Positions 9,241-18,177 of a stretch of DNA of 21,699 nucleotides are shown here, in pieces (position 1 is the first letter of the stretch; each line of letters begins with the position of its first letter). The DNA comes from Botryllus schlosseri (taxonomy: Eukaryota; Chordata; Ascidiacea; Stolidobranchia; Styelidae): assembly GCA_000444245.1 (NCBI GenBank), contig ATSW01002412.1:1-21699 (forward strand), written 5' to 3'. The position numbers and the translations under genes were made by a program. The notes under the pieces were generated by a model. That model did not search any database. It saw only the letters and a program-made list of their open reading frames with translations, and had not been told where the DNA came from.

Positions 9241-9522
9241 TTGAAATTTTGACACAGCGACTTCGTCAATGCCTCGTGCTAAAACGTGCTTCTTTAACTT
9301 CATTGCTTCTAGCTTTTTATGCTGTGTATTTTCTGTTTCATTTAGTAGGCATGCCTCTTTATAATGTATTCTTTCCGTCAATTTGGGTGTTTGAATGATG
9401 TAGACTCGTCCAAGTCGTTTCGACTTTTTATTGCTTGATTGCATCGCTATGCTTCTGATATTTTGGGTGAAAATGCTTATATAACGAGCGAAACATTCTG
9501 GCTTTATTGATAATACGCCCAT
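9211..9522 (-). CDS. Possible first coding exon, unknown protein
   Basis: An open reading frame of 104 codons starts at ATG 9522 and runs to a phase-0 splice-donor match, CTG/GTAAGTATTG, at 9211/9210. Past the donor the frame continues only briefly before a stop. The peptide is rich in Lys and Arg and starts MGVLSIKPECFARYISIF. It includes RLGRVYIIQTPKLTERIHY and LEAMKLKKHVLARGIDEVAV, and composition looks like ordinary soluble protein with a basic N-terminus. I do not recognise the family. No downstream exon could be fixed: the next kilobase on this strand is the diverged tandem array. It may be a real exon of a host gene whose remaining exons lie beyond, a decayed exon, or a chance frame. 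Confidence 0.35.
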
Positions 9523-9604
9523 AATATAACATAATTGAACATAATTTAGACCACGATTGAGTCACGGAAATTACTGATCGTCAATACTAAGTTCGTATAT
9601 TACG

Positions 9605-9804
9605 GTTGGCCATGAAATTTCGTGATAGCTGGCCATGAAATTTATTCGTGGTCGGCCATAAAAATGAGCTTTCCATGGCCGGCCAAGGACGTTTCGTGGC
9701 CGGCCATGACGAAATTTCCGGCCGTCCATGGAATAGCACTTTTCATGGCCTGCAACGAAATATTTTTGGCCGGCCACAAAAAAATCCGTGGCCAGTCGGT
9801 TGCC
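9605..9804. repeat. Minisatellite of GGCCATGAAA-like units with three GGCCGGCC sites
   Basis: About eight imperfect units of 20-27 bp share a TGGCC or GGCCATG core separated by short AT-rich spacers such as AAATTTCGTG. The units are themselves near-palindromic, so the same motif reads on both strands. GGCCGGCC occurs at 9677-9684, 9698-9705 and 9768-9775. Open frames across it on both strands (9571-9810 and 9622-9837) are repeat translations rich in GRPR or AGHE-type peptides, not genes. Confidence 0.8.
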
Positions 9805-10090
9805 AATCACCGATTAAATTATAGTTTGAGAGCGTAACTTATCGCATCGATTAATTACGAGGACAAAGTGAAAGGGGGCTGGTTTGTGCAAGCCGGCTAC
9901 CCGAACTAAAAACATTATTTTAACTGGTATTATTTGAAAGGTACTGAATTCCGGAAATGTAAATATCAGGGGCACCATTATAACTCCAAAATCATATTGT
10001 ATCACGAAAATCGTAATATTTACGCATAATCGCGGAGCCATGAAATAATGCGCAGTCTATTGTGTCACTAGCGCCGTACACCGGTGCCTC
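9805..10090. other. Unassigned DNA
   Basis: Nothing recognisable. The minus-strand open frames across 9814-10245 lack family motifs and the second is antisense to the THAP-like remnant. Confidence 0.4.
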
Positions 10091-10440
10091 TTGACGAATT
10101 TTACGTCGCAGCGTAAAGGGGCGCTGGTAGTCAATGCCTGTCCGATCACAAACTGCAAAGGTACAGGTTTTAAATACATAAAATTAGCACCTAACGAGTT
10201 CAAACTGAACAAAGTAATACGGAAGATGTGGTACCGAAGGGTCAAAAATTATCTCAGGCCCCAAATCTTTCGCCGTGAACAGCAGATCTTATGCTGGCTG
10301 AACACTTTGACCCGAACTCTTCCTATCGCGGATATTTACATGAATATCCGCCTTCTCAAAAAATATTTATGAACGTTCAAAATTTGTTGCTCGATCGTAT
10401 CATCGGTCCCCACCCGGTGGGTCCAAAGGCGCACGACCAC
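10091..10440 (+). pseudogene. Broken THAP-type zinc finger
   Basis: THAP domains are C2CH zinc fingers that bind DNA, found in animal regulators and in P-element and some other transposases. From ATG 10091 the frame reads CPITNC (Cys17 and Cys22), then FKYIKLAP, RKMWYRR with the expected Trp47, and YLRPQ with the expected Pro57. Cys68 (10292-10294) follows 45 residues after Cys22. The signature should continue Cys-x2-His-Phe. That piece, AEHFDPNSS, is present from 10297 but in another frame, two bases out. So the domain matches the C-x4-C-x45-C-x2-H pattern with one frameshift. The usual AVPTIF-like end was not seen. It could be a fragment of a host THAP gene or of a transposon, and I cannot tell which. 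It ends about 70 bp before hAT element C. Confidence 0.55.
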
Positions 10441-10892
10441 GGGACCTATGAGACCTACGCTCCTAAACTCAAATGTTCCAACTTTAGTTGCTGTGTACTA
10501 TAATCTAAGCCAGTGCTTTTCAACCTTTTTCGACGTGGAAAACCCTTTTAACGTTTGCTCAAAACTCGTACACCCCTGTTCATAAAAAACTCTCAAGCCT
10601 AATTATAATTATCATAAGGATTAGCAAGCTATAGGAACTGCTAAATCTTAATCAGGGCTCGAGATTACCGTACTATCTAACATATCGATAAAGCGTAACG
10701 ACACATGTCTGTTCTGTCACTTTTGAATGCATTTGTTGTACATGTTTCTTAACTAAATTTTCTAGGCCAAGGGGTCTCATTAAAACACTACTCGTAATCT
10801 TGTGGCGTTTGTAATTGATGAACATGATTAGCCTATATAACGAACGAATTTGTGGCCCACTGTACATACGAATACAAAATAATGCCAGATGG

Positions 10893-11282
10893 TCAATGCG
10901 AGTGTTGCTGCTGTATTTCGTCCGCCAGCTGCGCGAAGTTAGGCAGTAGCCTCTTTTCGAGTGCTCGTCTCATAAGCATATCAACATCCTGGATAGAATT
11001 TCTTTCTTTCGATTTAATTTGAACAAGCGCAGAAAATCCTTGCTCGCATGGATATGTCGTAGGCATGCGAACAAGAATCGTAATCGCTTTTTGATTCAGA
11101 TTTTGATACTCGGAAATTTTACAAAATCTGGCCCAATGAAGAATTCCAGTAATTACATTACGCATTATGGAAGAAATAATTAAAATTTCTTGTAGTATAA
11201 ACAGAGATATTTTCTTGCATTCTCGGGTAGAAGTGTCTGTCGTTTCTAAGTAGCTTGAAAAGAATGGAAAAAGAACGTTCAA
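10893..11282 (-). pseudogene. hAT transposase C-terminal remnant of element C
   Basis: The last 75 or so residues of this 129-codon frame match the hAT C-terminal dimerisation region. LVRMPTTYPCEQGFSALV (residues 71-88) corresponds to the conserved TYxCExxFSxL block of hAT transposases and of domesticated relatives such as ZBED5/SCAND3-type proteins. IKSKERNSIQDVDMLMRRAL follows, then a tail ending QQQHSH before a natural stop. This region helps the transposase dimerise. The first 50 or so residues look unrelated and the catalytic core is missing, so only the end of the gene survives. Insertion of element D lies about 180 bp upstream of this frame. Confidence 0.85.
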
Positions 11283-11463
11283 AGAAGCAGTTGTTGGCCG
11301 ACAACACTGAAGTTGTGCTTACACTGCTGGTTGCTTTATTCTGGCAATGGTGTCTGCATCACCATTTTTATCATGCGCTTCTTGATATAAGAACCATGCA
11401 ATTCCCACACAGTCTTGCTACAGTTGGGATATTACGGTACGTTGAGCAAAACACCATGTAACC

Positions 11464-12553
11464 CAGTGGTTCCCAACCTTTTTCGGAGGCAGGGCCAAAT
11501 TTGGAATTTCAGAGTACGGTTGGGGCCGCACGAATACACTCATCAAGTATAGCAAAAATTATAAAGTATCAAAGCACGTACCAACGAAGAACGAATTGAA
11601 ACACTAACAAGAAGGAAATACCAAAATCAATTTAATGTCCAGCTTGGCATTGGCTCTGGGCTGCAATAAGTTTGCCAAAGCGAGGAGTAATTGCAGATGA
11701 TGCAGTACGCAGTAGCTGCTTGAGGTGGTCATCGGTCAATCGATTGCGATATTCATTTTTTTATTCTGGCCGTTTTGCTGAAAAGTGCTTCACATAGACC
11801 TACATAATCTGACCCAAACAGAGAAGCGTTTGGTTATCAAGTTGGGATACTTTCCGCCAGGATATTGACTCCAAAATTCAAATAAGTCTTCACTTTTAAA
11901 TAATTGCTCCAGCTCGTTATCTGATTGCATGTCTAGCAACTCCAATTGACAATTATCAGGAGCAGTGGCTACATTAACTACAATAGGATTGGAAAACATT
12001 TTCATCGTGGGATGAAAAGCATTTAATCCGTCTATGCGCCGGTTGAACTCAACAATCAAGATAGTGTGTGAAAATGTTCTGTAACACCATCTGCAAGCTG
12101 CGTTTTCCACAGACAAAAAAATCAATGCATACAGACGAACACCGAATTTTGAGTAAAATATATTGAGGAATAGGCTGATCGAGTGATCAGCTGTTAGCCG
12201 ACATCGAAAATGAAATAGCTTTCGCACTTGACAGGGGATTGTAAGCAATGGTTTGAAGATTTCTCTATATATGGGCATTTACAAGCGAAAGCACAAGAAA
12301 AATGCGATTTTCGCTGTGATTTCGGTATATCTTGATTGCTGTGTGTCTATAAATGGTAAACAATTGTTATTGAACAGAATTTTATGGCATTATACTCACA
12401 ACTTTCCTGCAATCCTAATTAAAAACTCCTGACTCCAAGCCAAACAATAGTATTATATAAATATATATTTTATCTCATGTCATAAATCGATTTCTTGATA
12501 TTTTTGTGGGGGCCGCATGAAGACTAGCTGAGGGCCGCGGTGGGGAAACCCTG
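11464..12553 (-). mobile_element. hAT element D, inserted in C
   Basis: The ends are CAGTGGTTCCCAACCTTTTTC and GGTGGGGAAACCCTG (inverted CAGGGTTTCCCCACC). Both sides carry the identical 8-bp duplication ATGTAACC (11456-11463 and 12554-12561). GGGGCCGCA and GGGGGCCGCATG occur just inside the two ends. At 1,090 bp it is much shorter than an autonomous hAT element and keeps only the C-terminal transposase region, on the minus strand. The perfect duplication shows that neither flank has rearranged since insertion. Confidence 0.95.
11757..12056 (-). pseudogene. hAT transposase C-terminal remnant of element D
   Basis: In the minus-strand frame starting at 12278, residues about 75-150 match the late part of hAT transposases related to the GTF2IRD2/FAM200-like group. 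EFNRRIDGLNAF, MKMFSNPIVV, QLELLDMQSDNELEQLF, FWSQYPGGKYPNL appear in the expected order. The next conserved block, SLFGSDYVGLCEALFSK, follows directly but in a different frame (about 11757-11827), so there is one frameshift near 11825. Residues 1-70 of the open frame are not convincingly homologous. The RNase H-like catalytic core and BED finger are absent. The copy is dead. Confidence 0.82.
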
Positions 12554-12860
12554 ATGTAACCTATTTGTTTCATTTGAATGTTTATGATTCACAATGAACA
12601 GACAATGGGCCGTCTAGGCCTAGCCCTGTAAAGTAAGCTGTAAAATGTCAAATGATAAGTTCACCGATAGTGCAAAATCTACGATACAAACGTAATGCCG
12701 CTTGCAAAAAAACAATTTTGACATTTTTTGACTTAACGCTACAGCTTTGACTTAATTTTGACTTTTTTTGACAGATGAAGAAAAATCGTCCTACTTATGA
12801 CATCGCAATCTACCGGTGTACAGTTTTACACTTGAGATAAACGTCGCACCATATTGTTCA

Positions 12861-14141
12861 CAGAGGTGGTCAGTAACGAAGTACTTCTACTTTTTGGAAG
12901 TAATCAAGTAGTTTTCGTCTACTTCTGGTACTTACTTAAGTAGATCTGATTTTTTCTACTTCTACTTGGTAATATTTTGTGATCTACTTACTTACTTTTC
13001 GCTATTTTCAGTTTGTCAAGTAGAAGTGGTTTAATCCCCCAATACGAAAGATAGCCTGAGGAATTTAGGTGCTGTTTTCACGGCGTACCTACATTTAATA
13101 TTCATAAAAGTTAAGAAAAGCCCAGAAATTTTGTCGCGCCTCGCGTACAGTAGTTATATGAAGTGGGAAATATGTTTTCACGAAAGTATCAGTGAATATT
13201 ATTTAGGTAACGGATTGCTTGATTCCGCACACACCGCATTGTCGCCCATATCAAATATTTCATCACAGTAAATATGACCCACCATAAGATTTGAAACTAC
13301 CGTTTCGCAATCTAGCAATTACCTATCATATCGTAATCTAGCAGCCCATGACGTGTCCTGCTAATCTGAAAAATGCGTTTTTTTTTAACGTTACACCTGT
13401 TTTAGCAGATCACCTTTGAAGCTTTATGGACAAAAAACATGACATATCTTTTCCGCTTCTTAGAAGTGGTACTTATATTTCACTTTCAATTCCGAGTATC
13501 ATACTTTGAGTTCTAATTACTTTGAGTTCTTTTGTCTGCAAACATACATGTTGAAGCATAAAAGCAAGTGTATATAGTAATGCCTCTATTTTCAGAAAAT
13601 AAAGCTATACTAAATATAAATTTTACGATCCACAATATTTGTTATTAACGTATACTAATCGCGCAAAGGGTTGAAACCGTATCCGATACAACTTCTCCGT
13701 ATTGCTCTTCACCTAAACCTGAGATCTTATAATATGGGATAGGGCGCCATGCCATGATATTCTCAAAACGGGGTTTTCTAGTAAACAAAGGGTTAGTATC
13801 GCATTTCCATATCAATACTATAATTTGCACCCCATGATGCGAACGAATGCATATTCTGTCGAAAATTGACACCTTCTGGGAAGCATCAATACGAATCAAA
13901 CTCACGGCACCTTCTACATAGCTCAATTTGCAGCTTTTTACAGTCCATGCGAACGAATTAAGACTGTTTTCAAAACTACTTACTTACTTGAGTAGATTTA
14001 AAGTCAGTCAATTCTACTTCTACTTCAAGTAGTTTTAGGTAGCTTACGGAAGAAGTACTTCTACTCGTACTTGAGTAGACTTTTTCGCCGCTACTGCTAC
14101 TTCTACTTGAGTAGCTTTCTTGCCTACTTTGATCACCTCTG
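12861..14141. mobile_element. hAT non-autonomous element E1, inserted in C
   Basis: The ends are CAGAGGTGGTCAGTAACGAAGTA and TACTTTGATCACCTCTG. Flanks are ATTGTTCA (12853-12860) and ATCGTTCA (14142-14149), a 7-of-8 duplication. Both ends carry arrays of CTTCTACTT / AAGTAGAAGTA and TTACTTACTT. The middle, about 13050-13950, is not repetitive and also appears in the second copy E2 at 20524, but no frame is conserved between them; the minus-strand 93-codon frame at 13645-13926 is broken in E2. So this looks like a non-coding element moved by another element's transposase. Confidence 0.92.
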
Positions 14142-14579
14142 ATCGTTCATCAACCTGTGCGTCAACCGGTACTGTCGCATAAACCTGCCTTTGTGATAGC
14201 TCGTCATCGGCTCATTGTAATGCGGATCTGGTACACACCTGTAGTAGGAACTATAGGGTTATGACAAGCAAAAAATTCAAAATTTTGTGTGTCCTGTTCA
14301 CAAACGATGAACTTTTGTGTCCTGACTTCAAAATTAACAACAGTTAAGACTGGTCAAACAAAACCTCCCGCACAAAAATTTTCCAGTTTTCACTGTATGA
14401 AGGGTAGGCTCTTTTTGTAGATACAGACTATATAATATATATACCGACTGATTTGAATTTAACTGACACAATTCCAATTGCGAAGATTTAAAATAGTATT
14501 TTGGTAAAATGTGATTACCCAGATTGACTTAATTCGGTCATTTTCTTGCTTACAGTAAAATTAAATTATTAATAAATAA

Positions 14580-15671
14580 TTATTAATTTCGATTATAGAT
14601 CTAGACTGTATCTATCGTATAATTTCAATTTGTCTGACGCAAATTGAATTGGTTGTTCGAAAAGGTGAAAGTAGAACAGCTCAACATATTTTCAGCGGTC
14701 TAGAAAGCCGATTAGAGGATTATGATGAAAATTTCAAAATGTCATATCATATGTGACTCAGCAGCATCTGTTGATACTGGCCGGCGGAATGGCGTTGTTG
14801 TGAGACTGCAAATTGAAATGATAAGCAATTTTTTTCATTAACCACTATACATTGGTTTCCAACATAATATTATCGATTCTTAAAGCATATAACAGAGTTC
14901 TTCAATCCAACATCCTTAACAAATCCAACTCTCAGCCACAAATTTGAAGATACGGGAAAACACTACGAAAACAATCATCAACAACAACAATCATGCTTAT
15001 TCATCGCAAATGCGTGCCAGGAAGCCTGGTATTCTAACCAGATGTCTATAGATGGAATATACTGGAGCCCGACCGATTATTATTGGTTCGCCGATAATAT
15101 CGGGACGATATCACACTTTGAAAGAATGATCAGTATCGGCCATTGAAGCTGAAAAATTATCGGCTATTTTCGTAACGTCACAACATGGCGGTAGGAAGTC
15201 AGAAAACTATAATCTTTGACCGCTAGACTAAGAATATGGATATACGTCCCATAGCTTACACTTAGCAAGTGTCCAGATGTAGCATTTCTAGTTTATTTCA
15301 TGTTCAAGTATAACATTGGCTGTAAAGATGTTCAAATAAACGCTCTGAAGCTTTGAAAATGTGCTTATGTATATCCAACTTAATTTGAATATCGGCTGAA
15401 TGTATTGGGGTTCTCGGTCAAGGTGTGAGATATCAGTTTTATCGGTATCGACCCAAAAATCCAATATAGGTCGGGCTCTAGAGGTTACCAAAGATTATTA
15501 GCTGCTATCTTTGCGCTCGAATGTCCTGCAGCGATAAAGTGCCTTAAAATCCCATTGGAAGTCGGATATGTCCGTTGTAGATGTCCCTGCACTAACATAA
15601 TAACAGAAGGGGAAGGCAAATTGATGGATGAACTTTACCAAAGTGCAAAAGGACATATATATGAAGATTAA
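14580..15671 (+). pseudogene. Decayed coding region of element K, unknown protein
   Basis: Four plus-strand segments read like protein: 14580-14753 (includes ELVVRKGESRTAQHIFSGLE and LEDYDENFKMSYHM), 14755-14838 in the next frame (includes SVDTGRRNGVVVRLQIEM), 14868-15061 (includes LFIANACQEAWYSNQMS) and 15483-15671 (includes LLAAIFALECPAAIKCLK and YVRCRCPC), which ends in a stop. Element L sits between the third and fourth. Order, strand and composition agree with one former protein, broken by stops and a frame change. It lacks the hAT C-terminal blocks seen in C, D and B. I do not recognise the family; it could be the transposase of a less familiar superfamily or a captured host fragment. 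Confidence 0.45.
15062..15481. mobile_element. Short inverted-repeat element L, inserted in K
   Basis: The ends are CTGGAGCCCGACCGATTATTATTGG and CCAATATAGGTCGGGCTCTAG. The subterminal sequence is rich in ATCGG and CCGAT motifs (GCCGATAATATCGGG, TATCGGCCATT). It is 420 bp and non-coding; the open frame at 15288-15491 reads through its end. The 8-bp flanks GGAATATA and AGGTTACC do not match, so either the duplication has decayed or the true ends differ by a few bases. It interrupts the coding-like region of K. Confidence 0.75.
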
Positions 15672-16090
15672 ATTTGAAGCAAAGAATACCTTTGAATTGT
15701 AATTTTTTTCTTTATTTGGACCAGTGTCGCAAATTGAAGTTAGTTTGTGCGGGACGTTTTTTCCGATTTGAACAAAATGATTTTAATTTTATTTAATTTA
15801 TACCAAAATGTTCATTAATTCCTGCTACAGGCATTTTTTTCAAGTCATAACCCTACTGTACACCCCATCCGAGTGGTACCTCCTTTGCAAATTCTGGTAC
15901 ACCCTAGGGCAGGGACGGGCAACTTCTCAAGTCGACGGGCCTGATATGGAAAAATAAAGTACTCGGCGGGCCTGATTACAGAATTGATACATTAATCAAG
16001 TATTTATCCGATACAAGGAATAAATCATATTTAATGTAAACTTTTAATTTAAGCGAATACCCCAAAAACAGTATATAATGGATATAATAG

Positions 16091-16424
16091 TAGGGTTACC
16101 ATATTTAGGAATCGGGAAATGAGGACACTTTTTCAAAATTTTCAGACTTACATTACTGGAGTAAAATCCGGAAAAATGGTAAATTTACCACGAAGTTGTG
16201 GTTGGTTGACTAAAAAAAGGTCGTCACTTACGCTGGAACCGCGAATTTCCTGTTTGCGTCATTTATGCCCATTTTAACTCAAATCTATCCCTCGTCTTAG
16301 CTCTAAAAGCTGTGAAGGAGGACGAATTGCCAAAAAGGAGGACATTTAGTCGTCATGGAGGACATTTTCAAAAACCTCAAAAATGCGGACAAATCCTCCT
16401 AAAGGAGGACGTATGGTAACCCTA
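16091..16424 (+). mobile_element. Element J1, complete short copy inserted in B
   Basis: The ends are TAGGGTTACCATA and TATGGTAACCCTA, a perfect 13-bp inverted repeat, flanked by TATAATAG at 16083-16090 and 16425-16432, a perfect 8-bp duplication. GGAGGAC is repeated several times near the right end. It is 334 bp and non-coding. The 8-bp duplication favours the hAT superfamily, with ends beginning T rather than C. Partial copies are J2 (5938-6279) and J3 (6775-6896). Confidence 0.9.
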
Positions 16425-16881
16425 TATAATAGTCTAATGTACTTCAATAGCAGTTGAACTAGTTGGAGTCAATCAGACATCCGTAGTCAATCACAATTGT
16501 CAACAAGTTCTTTGAGCTCGGATAGCGTAGTGATGACGACAAGCGCACGGGCGGCCCCGGGCTTGATTCCGCGTCGGGGTTTTTCTGGACTTTTTTTTAC
16601 ATCGAAAATAAATGCCCAGAAAAAGACCCGATGAAAGAGCGCAGTTACAAGGAATGGAAGGAGCTATAGAGAGCCGCGGAATAGAGACAACACATCGAAG
16701 AGAGAACGGTGCCATCGGCCACTCGGTCGAGATGGATGGCAGTTTAAGAGACCGCAGCTGCGACCGCAACTGGTTGTTCGGCATCCTCCTGCCTGTTCAT
16801 TACATCACACTGTGTCTTATTGCATTGTACATTGTGTGTGTCTTGTTCAGATAATAAATATAATCTGACGATTATGAGGAT

Positions 16882-17045
16882 TATTAGCTCTGACTGCACG
16901 TCGGACGTACAAACCCTTTGTAAAGACTGCACGTGAATATCGATTATATTGGGACGCAGCCTTGTCTTGCTAACATTCATGGTCGAAAATGTTTGCTCGA
17001 AAATGAATGTATTGTAGACCCGAACAGAACAGAACACAAGTAGCT
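16882..17045 (-). pseudogene. hAT transposase C-terminal remnant of element B
   Basis: In the minus-strand frame from 17073, residues 24-62 include FEQTFSTMNVSKTRLRP, DIHVQSLQRV and CTSDVQSEL, which correspond to the hAT C-terminal pattern CEQxFSxMNxxKxxxRxxLxDxHLxxxLR. The preceding conserved block, LFGST, is present a few codons upstream in another frame, so there is one frameshift near 17030. Nothing of the BED finger or catalytic core remains, and the element's end lies only about 140 bp beyond. The rest of the open frame and the overlapping frame at 16500-16784 are not supported. Confidence 0.75.
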
Positions 17046-17217
17046 TCGTTACCATCGCTCTCGGGTGTGTCATCTTGGATTCATTCTGTGACCCATAAAA
17101 TTTGTCAATACTTTCAGATTAGAATTTAACTTTTAGGGTGAAACTCTCCGCGGGCCGCTCAAAATCCCGTCGCTGTTCGGATCCGGCCCGCGGGCCGTAT
17201 GTTGCCCGCCTCTGCCC

Positions 17218-17450
17218 CAGTGTTGGGATGACTCGAGTCACCTTTTTCGTATGACTAGACTTGACTCGAGTCACTTTGCTAAAATCACTTGACTTGACTT
17301 GACTCGACCTGACTCGAGTCACCTCCGAAAATCGAGTGACTTGACTTGACTCGAGTCACCTTCGAAAACCGATTGACTTGACTCGAGTCAAAATCTGCAA
17401 TGCCTCGAAATGGCTCGTGACTCGAAGGTAGTGACTTGATCCCAACACTG
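17218..17450. mobile_element. hAT element A2, short copy inserted at the end of B
   Basis: The ends CAGTGTTGGGAT and ATCCCAACACTG are a perfect 12-bp inverted repeat. The element consists almost wholly of TGACTTGACTCGAGTCA arrays, with CTCGAG five times, matching both ends of A1 but lacking its roughly 0.6-kb middle. CTGCCC flanks it on both sides (17212-17217 and 17451-17456), a six-base repeat where eight is expected. Its target included the last bases of B and the first bases of B's own duplication, so it is younger than B. Confidence 0.92.
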
Positions 17451-17490
17451 CTGCCCTAGGGTGTACGAAACACCCGGTTGAAGAGCCCTG

Positions 17491-17796
17491 ATGTAAGCTG
17501 CGTCAAGTCAATGATGAATGTTTGGCCACCACCTTCAAAAAATAGAATAAATGTGAACTCAAATGTTAGCATAAAATCACGTTTCGACTCATGTCCAGAC
17601 TTACAAATTTAAAGGCATTGCCCGTAAATCGACGCTTTGACTGTTAAATTCCTCTTGTGGTATTCTCTGCCATCACTGAATCTTGAGATATACCCTGTGT
17701 ATAAAAGTTGATAGTTGTAGAAGCAGTACGTCCCCGATGGTTTACTTTATCTGTATTCTGTACCAAAATCCTGATTATAAATGTTGAGAAAATTGC
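17491..17796. other. Unassigned DNA
   Basis: After the target duplication of element C (17491-17498) no feature is recognised. Confidence 0.4.
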
Positions 17797-18177
17797 TAAT
17801 GTAATTGCTAATCCCATAGATGACGACCCGGGCGCTCAAATTAAGTAAAGTTTATTTTATTTGAAAGCTACAGTCGCGCTGATTCTGATAATATACATTG
17901 TATTTTCACCAAGGTAATGGAACCGCCTTCAAAATAGCCTTCAAAGTCTGAAAATCGGCATTGTTCTAAACAAGAGCAACGACGCAACACAACGACCACA
18001 ACAACGGTGCTTGCGTGTTTGCGATTGTTCAATGCCAATTTTCAGACTTTGAAGGCTATTTCGGGGTGGTTCCATTGCCTTGATGAGAATTTAATGTATA
18101 TTATCAGAATCAGCGCGACTATAGCTTTCAAATAACATCAACTTAACTAATTTGAGCTCTCTGGTCGTCATCTATGG

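Larger units (their letters stand above)
14254..15855 (+). mobile_element. Terminal-inverted-repeat element K, inserted in C
   Basis: The ends are TAGGGTTATGAC and GTCATAACCCTA, a perfect 12-bp inverted repeat. Subterminal CCCGCACAAA (about 14369) is echoed inverted near 15750 (TTTGTGCGGGACG). Outside both ends, GTACACACC and GTACACCCC-like sequence belongs to element C. No 8-bp duplication is evident; TA at each end is the only clear candidate. The superfamily is therefore undecided. The element carries a decayed plus-strand coding region and was later hit by element L. Confidence 0.75.
15912..17214 (-). mobile_element. hAT element B, inserted in C
   Basis: The ends are CAGGGACGGGCAAC and GTTGCCCGCCTCTG, with the GC-rich subterminal motifs GGCGGGCC and GGCCCGCGGGCCG. 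The target duplication is CCCTAGGG at 15904-15911 and 17454-17461. The right copy is now displaced because A2 inserted across the junction between the element's end and its duplication. J1 is inserted near its left end. A remnant of transposase lies on the minus strand. Element H at 20304 has similar GC-rich end sequence. Confidence 0.9.
10511..17490 (-). mobile_element. hAT element C, expanded by nested insertions
   Basis: The left end CAGTGCTTTTCAACC and the right end GGTTGAAGAGCCCTG (inverted CAGGGCTCTTCAACC) form a terminal repeat with two differences. They are flanked by ATCTAAGC (10503-10510) and ATGTAAGC (17491-17498), a 7-of-8 target duplication. Next to the ends are GTACACCCC-type repeats, typical of hAT (GTACACCCCTG at left, CTGGTACACCCTAGGG at right). 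Removing the inserted elements D, E1, K (with L) and B (with J1 and A2) leaves about 1.7 kb of original element: 10511-11463, 12562-12860, 14150-14253, 15856-15911 and 17462-17490. It encodes the C-terminus of its transposase on the minus strand. The minus-strand orientation is taken from that remnant. Confidence 0.88.

Noticed and set aside
9571-9837. Opposing open frames rich in GRPR or AGHE peptides
   Set aside because: They translate the GGCC-rich minisatellite in two directions.
13645-13926. Minus-strand open frame of 93 codons in element E1
   Set aside because: The corresponding part of E2 does not keep the frame, so coding constraint is unlikely.
16500-16854. Two opposing open frames inside element B
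   Set aside because: Neither shows hAT or other domain motifs. The region is the tail of the element beyond the transposase remnant.
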